Assembly (NCBI GenBank): GCA_021323495.1
Contig: JAJQJO010000133.1
Coordinates: 1 to 9,140, forward strand
Direction: 5' to 3'
From: Cellvibrio sp.
Lineage (GTDB): Bacteria; Pseudomonadota; Gammaproteobacteria; Pseudomonadales; Cellvibrionaceae
Length of the DNA: 9,140 nucleotides
In this document: piece after piece, positions 1 through 6,222 of the stretch
How positions within the stretch are numbered: the first letter of the stretch is position 1
Layout: each line of letters begins with the position of its first letter
The notes under the pieces: generated by a model
Told to the model about the DNA's origin: nothing
The model's database searches: none
What the model saw: the letters and a program-made list of their open reading frames with translations, nothing else
Made by a program: the position numbers and the translations under genes

Positions 1-1173
1 AACTGGGAATACGAACCCTTTGTAGTTCCCACCGATGTTTATCAAGGTTGGGATGCAAAAGCCAAAGGCGCTGCTGCGGAGTTGAGCTGGAAAGATAAAT
101 TTTCCGCATACAAAGCCGCCTATCCAGAACTGGCTGCAGAATTTGATCGCCGTGTAGTGAAAGGTGATTTGCCTGCTGACTTCGCTGCAAAAGCCGAAGC
201 CTTTATTGCCGAAAGCCAAGCCAAGGGCGAAAAGATTGCCAGCCGTAAAGCCTCGCAAAATTCTATCGCTGCCTTTGGTGCGATCTTGCCGGAATTGCTC
301 GGCGGTTCTGCCGACCTCGCAGGCTCCAACCTGACCCTGGTGAAAACCTCCAAAGGTGTAACCGGTGAAGACGCGAGCGGCAACTACATTTATTACGGTG
401 TGCGTGAATTTGGTATGAGCGCAATCATGAACGGTATTTCTGCGCATGGCGGCTTCATTCCTTACGGCGCGACCTTCCTGATGTTCCAACAATACGCAGC
501 CAATGCTGTGCGTATGTCGGCGCTGATGAAATTGCGCAACATTTTCGTTTATACCCATGACTCAATCGGTCAAGGCGAAGATGGCCCAACCCACCAGCCA
601 ATTGAAGTACTCGGCAGCCTGCGTATGACCCCGAACCTGGATACCTGGCGTCCAGCCGATGCGGCTGAAGCAGCAGCATCCTGGAAAGCGGCGATCGAGC
701 GCAAAACTGGCCCGACCGCGTTGGTATTCAGCCGTCAAAACCTGGATCACATCGCGCGCACCGGTGCACAAGTGGCCGATATTTCGCGCGGTGGTTATAT
801 CCTGGTTGATTCAGTAGGCGAACCGGAAGCCATCCTGATCGCAACCGGTTCAGAAGTTGGCGTGACTGTGAAAGCAGCAGAAGCCTTGAAAGCAAAAGGC
901 CGCAATGTGCGCGTTGTGTCTATGCCATCAACGTCGGTGTTTGATCAACAAGATGTGGCCTACCGCGAATCGGTTTTGCCGATTAGCGTTGGCGCGCGCG
1001 TAGCAGTGGAAACTGCACACGTTGATTACTGGTACAAATACGTTGGCTTCGACGGCCGCGTAGTGGGCATGACCACCTTCGGTGAATCAGCACCTGGCCC
1101 GGCACTGCTCGAACACTTCGGGTTTACTGTCGACAATATCGTCAGCACGGTTGAAGAATTGTTGGAAGATTAA
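1..1173 (+). CDS. tkt: Transketolase, C-terminal part (5' end outside window)
   Basis: Transketolase transfers two-carbon ketol units between sugar phosphates in the pentose phosphate pathway, using thiamine diphosphate (ThDP) and a divalent metal in a cytoplasmic homodimer. The reading frame is open from base 1, so the gene enters from the left. The 390 residues seen match about residues 274-663 of the E. coli enzyme. Visible marks are the pyrimidine-binding domain with YGVREFGM (the catalytic Glu that contacts ThDP is encoded at 406-408), the GEDGPTHQP motif (574-600), ATGSEV and MPSTSVFD in the C-terminal domain, and TTFGESAPG near the end. The first ATG-like positions inside the frame are not the true start. 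The gene ends at a TAA followed directly by an intrinsic terminator. Lost from view are the N-terminal pyrophosphate-binding domain and the promoter. Identification is firm; which paralogue (tktA or tktB) cannot be told. Confidence 0.97.
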   Translation, partial: NWEYEPFVVPTDVYQGWDAKAKGAAAELSWKDKFSAYKAAYPELAAEFDRRVVKGDLPADFAAKAEAFIAESQAKGEKIASRKASQNSIAAFGAILPELLGGSADLAGSNLTLVKTSKGVTGEDASGNYIYYGVREFGMSAIMNGISAHGGFIPYGATFLMFQQYAANAVRMSALMKLRNIFVYTHDSIGQGEDGPTHQPIEVLGSLRMTPNLDTWRPADAAEAAASWKAAIERKTGPTALVFSRQNLDHIARTGAQVADISRGGYILVDSVGEPEAILIATGSEVGVTVKAAEALKAKGRNVRVVSMPSTSVFDQQDVAYRESVLPISVGARVAVETAHVDYWYKYVGFDGRVVGMTTFGESAPGPALLEHFGFTVDNIVSTVEELLED

Positions 1174-1181
1174 CAGTAAGA

Positions 1182-1209
1182 AAAACACCCGGCGCGAGTC
1201 GGGTGTTTT
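1182..1209 (+). terminator. Intrinsic terminator of tkt
   Basis: A 10-bp perfect stem (AAAACACCCG at 1182-1191 with CGGGTGTTTT at 1200-1209) starts 8 nt after the tkt stop. The stem can be extended inward by a G-U and a C-G pair, closing on GCGA, a GNRA tetraloop. The upstream A-run and the downstream T-run (TTTTGTTT) form the usual U-tract. It isolates tkt from the following cassette. Confidence 0.9.
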
Positions 1210-1237
1210 GTTTCTGCGGGGCCTCAATTTGTGGGCC

Positions 1238-1266
1238 TTGACGAATGAAGCCAAAAAAGCTACAAA
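1238..1266 (+). promoter_or_regulatory. Candidate promoter of the wHTH-MNT/HEPN-like cassette
   Basis: A TTGACG box (1238-1243, five of six to the sigma-70 -35 consensus) is followed after 17 bp by TACAAA (1261-1266, four of six to the -10 consensus). The start of transcription would fall near 1273. The -10 box lies inside the first inverted repeat (1258-1273), so a protein bound there would block the promoter. This is read by eye only. An alternative -10 (TACATTAT at 1282-1289) has no clear -35 partner. Confidence 0.4.
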
Positions 1267-1287
1267 TGTAGCTAAATTTGCTACATT
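1258..1287. repeat. Nested inverted repeats (three GCTACA half-sites), candidate operator
   Basis: Two perfect inverted repeats share a central arm. The first is AGCTACA-AA-TGTAGCT (1258-1273, 7-bp arms, 2-nt spacer). The second is AATGTAGC (1265-1272) and GCTACATT (1280-1287) with a 7-nt AT-rich spacer. Together they give three GCTACA half-sites at 1259-1264, 1267-1272 (inverted) and 1280-1285, ending 18 bp before the start codon of the wHTH-MNT gene. A self-regulated operator is the obvious reading, because the next gene encodes a winged-helix domain. As RNA the two repeats would form mutually exclusive hairpins, so a leader role cannot be excluded. Confidence 0.6.
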
Positions 1288-1305
1288 ATCTGGCGGCACC
1301 TGACA

Positions 1306-1890
1306 ATGAATTCTCCGCTCGCTGATTTGCTTTTTAAAGAGTATCGCCGCCGCGTTTTGGGGTTATTACTGTTACACCCCGAGCAGTCCTTTCATGTGCG
1401 CGAAATTGCGCGTTTGACCGGTACAGTTGCGGGGACGCTACACAAGGAGTTGAGTAAATTAGCAGATGCAGGGCTGCTATTGAAAATGACGCAGGGTAAT
1501 CAGGTGAGTTACCAAGCCAATCGCAATGGCCTGATTTTTAATGAGCTGGCAAGTATTTTGCGCAAAACATCGGGTATCGCCGATGTACTTGCAGAAGCGT
1601 TAGCTCCGCTTGCGCAGCAGATTGAATTTGCGCTGGTGTTTGGTTCTGTTGCCAGCGGTAAGGCTAGGGTTGACAGTGATATCGATTTATTAATTGTTGC
1701 CAACGTCGGTTTTAGTGAAGTAGTGAAAGCACTTTATCCTGCGCAGCAGCAATTGCGGCGGGAGATTAATCCCAAGTTATATTTACCGGAAGAATGGAAA
1801 TTGGCTCTGTTAAAACGCTCGGTATTTGTAGATGAGCTGCTTGGTAAGCCGGTTATTAAAATCATAGGGGACATGGATGACACTGGATAA
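1306..1890 (+). CDS. Winged-helix protein fused to a minimal nucleotidyltransferase domain
   Basis: A 194-residue soluble protein with two domains. Residues about 14-72 form a MarR/ArsR-like winged helix: REIARLTGTVAGTLHKEL is the helix-turn-helix and the following QGNQVSYQAN resembles the wing. Residues about 104-165 form an MNT domain of the polymerase-beta superfamily with a full GS-X10-DXD signature (G113, S114, D125, D127; FGSVASGKARVDSDIDLLI). E153 in RREINPKLYLPEEW may supply the third carboxylate, but that position is uncertain. The DNA-binding role of the first domain and nucleotidyl (AMP or similar) transfer by the second are inferred from family knowledge. The protein may modify or neutralise its neighbour, as MntA does with HepT. 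The start codon has no good Shine-Dalgarno sequence, only GGCGGC about 9 nt upstream. Codon use is AT-richer than in tkt and pgk. The gene overlaps the next by 14 nt. Confidence 0.85.
   Translation: MNSPLADLLFKEYRRRVLGLLLLHPEQSFHVREIARLTGTVAGTLHKELSKLADAGLLLKMTQGNQVSYQANRNGLIFNELASILRKTSGIADVLAEALAPLAQQIEFALVFGSVASGKARVDSDIDLLIVANVGFSEVVKALYPAQQQLRREINPKLYLPEEWKLALLKRSVFVDELLGKPVIKIIGDMDDTG
1866..1871 (+). promoter_or_regulatory. Strong ribosome binding site for the HEPN-like gene
   Basis: AGGGGA lies inside the end of the upstream coding region, 5 nt before the ATG at 1877. It supports that start rather than the other nearby ATG at 1873, which is in the frame of the upstream gene. It also suggests the second gene is translated more efficiently than the first, which has no clear site. 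Confidence 0.7.
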
Positions 1891-2305
1891 TCTCGTTGGC
1901 ATAAGTTTGGAACCGATAGCGCCTGACTTGTTAACGATCAGGCGTTTACTGAATGCGGCACAGCGTAATATTGATGATTCGCACTTGCCTGGTCTGAGTA
2001 ATGAAAATCGTTTTGATGCAGCTTATAAAGCGATTATGCAAATAGCGAATGCAGCGCTGCAGACGCGCGGCTTTCGCACTTTAACCAGTAAACCCGGTCA
2101 TCACCAGACAATGATCCAAAGTTTGGTAAAAACTCTGGATATTAATTTTGAAACGGTGATTGTGCTCGATGCATTGCGTAAGCAGCGAAATGTGGCGGAC
2201 TATTCGGGCGATCTGGTAACCGATGCGGCAGTTAAGGAATGTATTGCCCAAGCGCAATTGTTATTGGATGTAGCTCTCGAAAAGCTTGCGTCAAACTTAT
2301 CCTGA
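1877..2305 (+). CDS. Small helical HEPN-like protein paired with the MNT protein
   Basis: A 142-residue cytoplasmic protein, predicted by eye to be almost all alpha-helical. It resembles a conserved family of about 140-residue proteins found next to wHTH-nucleotidyltransferases. Shared marks are ENRFDAAYKAIMQIANAAL (residues 43-61), KPGHHQTMIQSL (72-83) and LDALRKQRNVADYSGD (97-112). The last fits the position of the HEPN RX4-6H motif, but has R104-X4-Y109 with Tyr where a canonical HEPN ribonuclease has His. The protein may therefore be a HEPN-fold partner without RNase activity, or a target for modification at Tyr109, by analogy with HepT, where MntA AMPylates a tyrosine. The assignment to HEPN is inference from motif, size, helical content and the MNT partner. 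It starts inside the upstream gene with a strong ribosome binding site, so the two are co-translated. No terminator was seen after it. Confidence 0.7.
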   Translation: MTLDNLVGISLEPIAPDLLTIRRLLNAAQRNIDDSHLPGLSNENRFDAAYKAIMQIANAALQTRGFRTLTSKPGHHQTMIQSLVKTLDINFETVIVLDALRKQRNVADYSGDLVTDAAVKECIAQAQLLLDVALEKLASNLS

Positions 2306-2327
2306 TGTCGTGGAAGGAATAGCAGGC

Positions 2328-2356
2328 TTGGTATACACCGGCAGAAATTATTTAAT
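2328..2356 (+). promoter_or_regulatory. Candidate pgk promoter
   Basis: TTGGTA (2328-2333) and TTTAAT (2351-2356) are separated by 17 bp, with four and five matches to the sigma-70 boxes. Transcription would start near 2363, giving an AT-rich leader of about 38 nt that carries AGGAGA (2390-2395) 5 nt before the pgk ATG. This would let pgk be expressed independently of the cassette upstream. Confidence 0.45.
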
Positions 2357-2400
2357 ATAGATTTTTATAAAAGTATTTTGTTTTTTATCAGGAGAAAACC

Positions 2401-3573
2401 ATGACCGTAAAATTAATGAAAGACCAGGACCTCGCCGGCAAGCGCGTATTGATTCGTCAGGATCTGAATGTGCCGCTGGAAGATGGTCGCATCACCAGCG
2501 CTGTGCGTATTGATGCCTCTATCCCAACCATTCAAGCTGCGTTGGCTGCCGGTGCAAAAGTGATGGTGATGTCGCATCTCGGGCGTCCGGATGAAGGTGT
2601 TTATGAAGAAGCTTCTTCATTGGCGCCGGTAGCAAAATATTTGAGCGAAAAGTTGGGCCGTAATGTTCCACTCGTTAAAAACTGGGTTGATGGTTTTGCG
2701 ATGGAAGGCGATTTGGTTCTGTTGGAAAATGTGCGCTTCAATGTGGGCGAAGGCAAAAACTCGGACGAACTGTCCAAAAAAATGGCGGCACTGTGCGATG
2801 TGTTTGTCATGGACGCCTTCGGTACCGCGCACCGCGCGCAAGCATCAACGCATGGTGTTGCGAAATTTGCACCTATCGCCTGTGCAGGTCCGTTGCTGGC
2901 CGGTGAATTGGAAGCTCTGGCAAAAGTGCTCGACAATCCGGCTCGTCCGTTAGTCGCAATTGTTGGTGGCTCAAAAGTATCAACCAAGTTGAGCGTGTTG
3001 GATGCCTTGTCAAAAATCGCCGACATTCTGGTAGTGGGTGGCGGGATTTCCAATACCTTCGTTGCAGCAGCAGGCAACCAGGTGGGCAACTCACTTTATG
3101 AAAAAGATTTGATTCCCGAAGCTCAACGCCTGTGCAAAACGACTGAAGTGGTATACGCAACAGATGTGCGCGTCACCAAAGAAGGTTTCAAATCCTGGAA
3201 CCATAATTCAGTGGCAACCGTTAAAAAGCCAAGTGAAATTCAAGCTGACGAAGAAATTATCGACTACGGTCCTGAAACCGCTGCGCGCGTTGCAGAGATT
3301 ATTAAAAATGCCAAAACCGTATTGTGGAACGGTCCTTGTGGCGTATTTGAGTTTGATGCATTTGCACAGGGCACTGAAACAATTTCCCGTGCAATTGCAG
3401 CAAGTGATGCATTCTCTGTTGCCGGTGGTGGCGATACGCTTGCGGCAATCGATAAATGGAACCTCGCTGATAAAATCTCGTACGTTTCTACCGGCGGTGG
3501 TGCTTTCCTCGAATTCGTGGAAGGAAAAGTATTACCTGCAGTAGCGATTTTGGAAGAGCGCGCCAAGGGTTAA
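2401..3573 (+). CDS. pgk: Phosphoglycerate kinase
   Basis: Catalyses reversible phosphate transfer from 1,3-bisphosphoglycerate to ADP in glycolysis and the reverse in gluconeogenesis; a cytoplasmic monomer. The 390 residues are close to the 387 of E. coli Pgk and align along the whole length. The N-terminal substrate domain shows R19-x-D21-x-N23 with VP, SHLGRP (58-63), the DAFGTAHRAQASTHG stretch and VGGSKVSTK. The C-terminal nucleotide domain shows WNGPCGVFEF, GGGDTLAA (342-349) and STGGGAFLEF. The basic and acidic residues expected at the active site are in place. The start is backed by AGGAGA at a 5-nt distance. In many relatives pgk follows epd/gap and precedes fba; here neither neighbour is present, and the gene ends at a strong terminator, so it appears monocistronic. 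Confidence 0.98.
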   Translation: MTVKLMKDQDLAGKRVLIRQDLNVPLEDGRITSAVRIDASIPTIQAALAAGAKVMVMSHLGRPDEGVYEEASSLAPVAKYLSEKLGRNVPLVKNWVDGFAMEGDLVLLENVRFNVGEGKNSDELSKKMAALCDVFVMDAFGTAHRAQASTHGVAKFAPIACAGPLLAGELEALAKVLDNPARPLVAIVGGSKVSTKLSVLDALSKIADILVVGGGISNTFVAAAGNQVGNSLYEKDLIPEAQRLCKTTEVVYATDVRVTKEGFKSWNHNSVATVKKPSEIQADEEIIDYGPETAARVAEIIKNAKTVLWNGPCGVFEFDAFAQGTETISRAIAASDAFSVAGGGDTLAAIDKWNLADKISYVSTGGGAFLEFVEGKVLPAVAILEERAKG

Positions 3574-3597
3574 TTCTCTGCGCCGACATTTGCAGTC

Positions 3598-3643
3598 GCA
3601 TAAAAAAATGCCGGTATTGAAAAATACCGGCATTTTTTTATGC
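3598..3643. terminator. Bidirectional intrinsic terminator between pgk and smpB
   Basis: A perfect 21-bp inverted repeat (3598-3618 with 3623-3643) closes on a GAAA tetraloop (3619-3622). Its core ATGCCGGTATT is flanked by a run of seven A on the left and seven T on the right, giving a U-tract in both directions. It lies 24 nt after the pgk stop and 22 nt beyond the smpB stop, so it can end transcription of both convergent genes. Confidence 0.93.
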
Positions 3644-3665
3644 GAAGATTTTGTAATGCAAAACA

Positions 3666-4151
3666 TTAATCGCGTTTGGTAGCGGTTTGGAACAGGCGCT
3701 GTTTATCGCGTGCCCAGTCGCGCTCTTTTTCGGTTTCGCGTTTGTCGTGTAATTGTTTACCCTTGGCGATGGCAATCTCTAACTTGATCAGGTGATCTTT
3801 CCAATAAAGTGCAGTGGGCACCACAGTGTAGCCTTTTTGTTCCACTGCTTCTTGCAAGCGGTTAATTTCGCGGCGATTGAGCAGCAATTTGCGCGTGCGG
3901 AATGGATCGGTGACAAAGTGGGTAGATGCGGTGAGCAGCGGTTGGATTTGCGCGGCCAGTAGCCAAGCCTCGTCATTTTTAAAAATCACGTAGCAGTCGG
4001 TAATATTGCCCTTGCCTGCGCGCAGGCTTTTCACTTCCCAACCGGTGAGCGCAATGCCTGCTTCAAAGCGATCGTGCAATTCGTAATCGAACTTGGCTTT
4101 CTTATTGAGGGCGATGGTATTGCCTTGGTTTTTTTGCGCTTTTTTGGCCAT
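3666..4151 (-). CDS. smpB: SsrA-binding protein SmpB
   Basis: SmpB binds tmRNA and brings it to stalled ribosomes for trans-translation. The 161 residues compare with 160 in E. coli. Marks are NTIALNKKAKFDYE (11-24), GWEVKSLRAGK (37-47), DPFRTRKLLLNRRE, the GYTVVPTALYWKD strand and AKGKQLHDKR (HDKR at 135-138), followed by the basic C-terminal tail that inserts into the mRNA channel. The ATG at 4151 matches the family start. An in-frame TTG at 4169 would add six residues (SSTQF) but has no ribosome binding site and no family support. No clear Shine-Dalgarno is seen before the ATG either. The gene is convergent with pgk and divergent from the transporter-ratA-rnfH genes; ratA-rnfH is its usual neighbour in this class. 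Confidence 0.97.
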   Translation of the reverse strand: MAKKAQKNQGNTIALNKKAKFDYELHDRFEAGIALTGWEVKSLRAGKGNITDCYVIFKNDEAWLLAAQIQPLLTASTHFVTDPFRTRKLLLNRREINRLQEAVEQKGYTVVPTALYWKDHLIKLEIAIAKGKQLHDKRETEKERDWARDKQRLFQTATKRD

Positions 4152-4192
4152 GAACTGGGTGCTACTCAAGGTAAAATCGAAAACGGGCGGGC

Positions 4193-4222
4193 ATTATATC
4201 GGCAAAGCCTGCGCTCTGTCTT
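4193..4222 (-). promoter_or_regulatory. Candidate smpB promoter
   Basis: Read on the minus strand, a consensus -10 box TATAAT (4198-4193) is preceded after 18 bp by AAGACA (4222-4217, four of six to the -35 box). Transcription would start near 4186, about 35 nt before the smpB ATG. The exact -10 makes this the best promoter-like sequence in the divergent region. A promoter for the plus-strand operon must also lie between here and 4356, but no pair of boxes stands out; TTGATA (4221-4226) with TATACC (4245-4250) at 18 bp is a weak option. Confidence 0.5.
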
Positions 4223-4356
4223 GATATAGGATCGGCGTCGGGCTTATACCCTTGCAGCAATCCAGATACAATTCCTTCTTGTCTGTGATGGTGCGTGCTA
4301 TATCTGGTGCGATCTGTGCTTTAACCAACAATAACAATGTCCGTGCAGGATTTTAA

Positions 4357-4363
4357 AGAGGAG
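4357..4363 (+). promoter_or_regulatory. Ribosome binding site that fixes the transporter start
   Basis: AGAGGAG lies 6 nt before the ATG at 4370. The earlier in-frame ATG at 4337 is preceded only by AACAATAACA, with no such site. The shorter start also puts the first helix at the usual distance from the N-terminus. Confidence 0.75.
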
Positions 4364-4369
4364 CAGCGC

Positions 4370-5752
4370 ATGAAGCCACTCAAACAACATACTATTTGGG
4401 GACTGCGCGGCAGTTTTATTTTGGCCGCGACGGGCTCTGCTGTGGGCCTGGGTAACATCTGGAAATTTCCCTACATTACCGGCGAAAACGGTGGCGGCGC
4501 ATTTGTATTGATGTATCTACTCTGCATCGCGACGATCGGGGTTCCGATCATGATGGCGGAAATTTTGATGGGGCGCCGCGCCCGCGCCAATCCAATCATG
4601 GCGACCGCTGAATTGTGCGAACACGCCGGCGCCAGCAAGGCGTGGACAGGATTGGGTTGGATGGGAGTGTTGGCCGGGCTGCTGATCTTGTCGTTCTACT
4701 CGGTCATCGCTGGCTGGACCCTGGAGTATGCACTGGCCGCGTTGGATGGAAAATTTGCCGGATTGACGGGTGAAACTTCGCAGGCACTCTTTAATGGTTT
4801 GCTCGCCAACACCGGTCTAATGGTGCAATGGCATTCGGTATTTATTGTGATGACGGTAGCCGTGCTTGCGCTCGGTGTTACGCGCGGCCTGGAGTCAGCC
4901 GTGCGCTGGATGATGCCGCTGCTGTTTATCCTGCTATTAGTTTTGCTCGGCTATGCAGTCAAAGAAGGCGAGTTCGAAACTTCACTGCGGTTTATGTTCA
5001 GTTTTAAAGTGGAAGATTTATCCTGGGAGGCGGCGCAAATCGCCATGGGACACTCCTTTTTTACCCTGAGCCTCGGCATGGGGGCGATCATGGCCTATGG
5101 TGCCTATATGCCAAGCAACCAATCGGTGGGGCAAACGGTGTTAATCGTCGCGCTCCTGGATACGCTCGTTGCCCTGGTTGCCGGGGTCGCCATCTTTGCC
5201 TTTGTTTTTGCCACACCGGGTATTAGCCCCGGCGCCGGCCCTGGTTTAATGTTTGTGACCCTGCCCGTTGCCTTTGGCAATATGGGGGCGGGGCTGGTGA
5301 TTGGTGCGGTGTTTTTCGTGATGGTGATCCTCGCTGCCTGGACCTCCACCATTTCGCTGCTGGAGCCGGGTGTTGCCTATCTCAACGAACGCTTTGGTAT
5401 GCATCGTATTATTGCGAGTATTTTGCTGGGGGCGATTTCCTGGTTTATCGGCCTCGGCTCAGTATTCTCGTTTAATGACTGGTCCGAGTTGCAGTTTTTG
5501 TGGGGCAAAAGTTTTTTCGATAGCATGGATTTTGTCGCCACTAATATCATGCTGCCGCTTGGTGGAGTATTGATTGCCTTGTTTACTGGTTGGAAATTGC
5601 GCGATGACATTATCCTGCATGATTTAAAATTTGAAGCGGCCTGGGTTTTCCGGCTCTGGCGTCCGGTGTTGAAATACATTTCGCCCATCGCGGTATTGCT
5701 GGTGCTGATCAATGGGATTTTTCCCGTATTGCGCAAAGTATTTGTGGAGTAA
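4370..5752 (+). CDS. Sodium-dependent transporter, NSS/SNF family (LeuT fold)
   Basis: A 460-residue inner-membrane protein of the neurotransmitter:sodium symporter family, which couples uptake of amino acids or similar small molecules to the sodium gradient. Helix 1 carries GSAVGLGNIWKFPY (22-35), the broken helix that forms the sodium and substrate sites, followed by ENGGGAF. Helix 3 has the SFYSVIAGWTLEY stretch with the gating Tyr, helix 6 the unwound GHSFFTLSLGMGAIMAYGAYM (227-247), and helix 8 AAWTSTISLLEPG with Thr/Ser sodium ligands. About 11 membrane segments are visible, as in bacterial MhsT and TyT1 rather than the 12 of LeuT. The substrate cannot be told. The stop is 5 nt before ratA, so the two are probably one transcript. 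An alternative start at 4337 (11 extra residues) is less likely. Confidence 0.93.
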   Translation: MKPLKQHTIWGLRGSFILAATGSAVGLGNIWKFPYITGENGGGAFVLMYLLCIATIGVPIMMAEILMGRRARANPIMATAELCEHAGASKAWTGLGWMGVLAGLLILSFYSVIAGWTLEYALAALDGKFAGLTGETSQALFNGLLANTGLMVQWHSVFIVMTVAVLALGVTRGLESAVRWMMPLLFILLLVLLGYAVKEGEFETSLRFMFSFKVEDLSWEAAQIAMGHSFFTLSLGMGAIMAYGAYMPSNQSVGQTVLIVALLDTLVALVAGVAIFAFVFATPGISPGAGPGLMFVTLPVAFGNMGAGLVIGAVFFVMVILAAWTSTISLLEPGVAYLNERFGMHRIIASILLGAISWFIGLGSVFSFNDWSELQFLWGKSFFDSMDFVATNIMLPLGGVLIALFTGWKLRDDIILHDLKFEAAWVFRLWRPVLKYISPIAVLLVLINGIFPVLRKVFVE

Positions 5753-5757
5753 GACCA

Positions 5758-6192
5758 TTGGCTCATCGGGTAGAAAGATCGGCATTGGTACATTATTCCG
5801 CAGCGCAGATGTTTGAGTTGATCAACGATATCGAGGCCTATCCTCAATTTATGGATGGCTGCATTGGGGCGAAAATCCTGGCGCGCGGTGATGACTGGCT
5901 GGAGGCGCGACTGGAGCTGAGCAAGGCAGGGGTGAACCAGAGTTTTATCACGCGCAACCAATTGCAACCGCCGCACAGCATGAGCATGGATCTGGTTGAT
6001 GGCCCATTCAAATATTTGCGTGGTGTCTGGCGGTTTACCCCTTTGGGCGAGCACGCCTGCAAGGTGACATTTGAACTTGAGTTTGAATTGCAAAACCGCC
6101 TGCTGGGTATGGCGGCGGGCAAGTTGTTTGAAGCGGTGAGCAACAAACAGGTAGATGCGCTCTGCGCGCGCGCCAAACAGGTTTATCAGTAA
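5758..6192 (+). CDS. ratA: RatA family protein (START/COQ10-like domain)
   Basis: A 144-residue protein that aligns end to end with E. coli RatA (YfjG). E. coli RatA is reported to associate with the 50S subunit and block 70S formation, while the fold belongs to the START/polyketide-cyclase group close to COQ10, so a lipid or ubiquinone-binding role is also proposed. Visible marks are the N-terminal RSALVHYSAAQMFELINDIE, YPQFMDGCIGAKIL, SKAGVNQSFITRNQL, VDGPFKYLRGVWRFTPL and the C-terminal helix ending CARAKQVYQ. The start codon is TTG at 5758, preceded at 8 nt by TGGAG (5745-5749) inside the end of the transporter gene. No ATG or GTG fits the family start. It sits 5 nt after the transporter and 30 nt before rnfH. 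Function as a toxin in this organism is not shown. Confidence 0.93.
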   Translation: MAHRVERSALVHYSAAQMFELINDIEAYPQFMDGCIGAKILARGDDWLEARLELSKAGVNQSFITRNQLQPPHSMSMDLVDGPFKYLRGVWRFTPLGEHACKVTFELEFELQNRLLGMAAGKLFEAVSNKQVDALCARAKQVYQ

Positions 6193-6222
6193 TCTTTATT
6201 TTATTTTTGATGGAAAAAGAGC

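Noticed and set aside
2362..2390. AT-rich T-run before pgk as a terminator of the cassette
   Set aside because: There is no GC-rich stem before the T-run; it looks like part of the pgk promoter and leader.
2601..3089. 162-codon open frame antisense to pgk
   Set aside because: It lies fully within pgk, has no recognisable protein features and is explained by the codon bias of the sense gene.
4152..4169. TTG start extending SmpB by six residues
   Set aside because: The ATG at 4151 gives the normal family N-terminus; the extension has no support.
4262..4307. CCAGATA and TATCTGG inverted repeat in the smpB-transporter gap
   Set aside because: Arms of 7 bp with a 32-nt spacer are expected by chance at this scale; no further structure supports it.
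4337..4369. Upstream ATG for the transporter
   Set aside because: No ribosome binding site, whereas AGAGGAG stands 6 nt before the ATG at 4370.
5377..6093. 238-codon open frame on the minus strand across the transporter end and ratA
   Set aside because: Overlaps two firmly identified genes on the other strand; its translation has no family-like motifs or plausible start signals.
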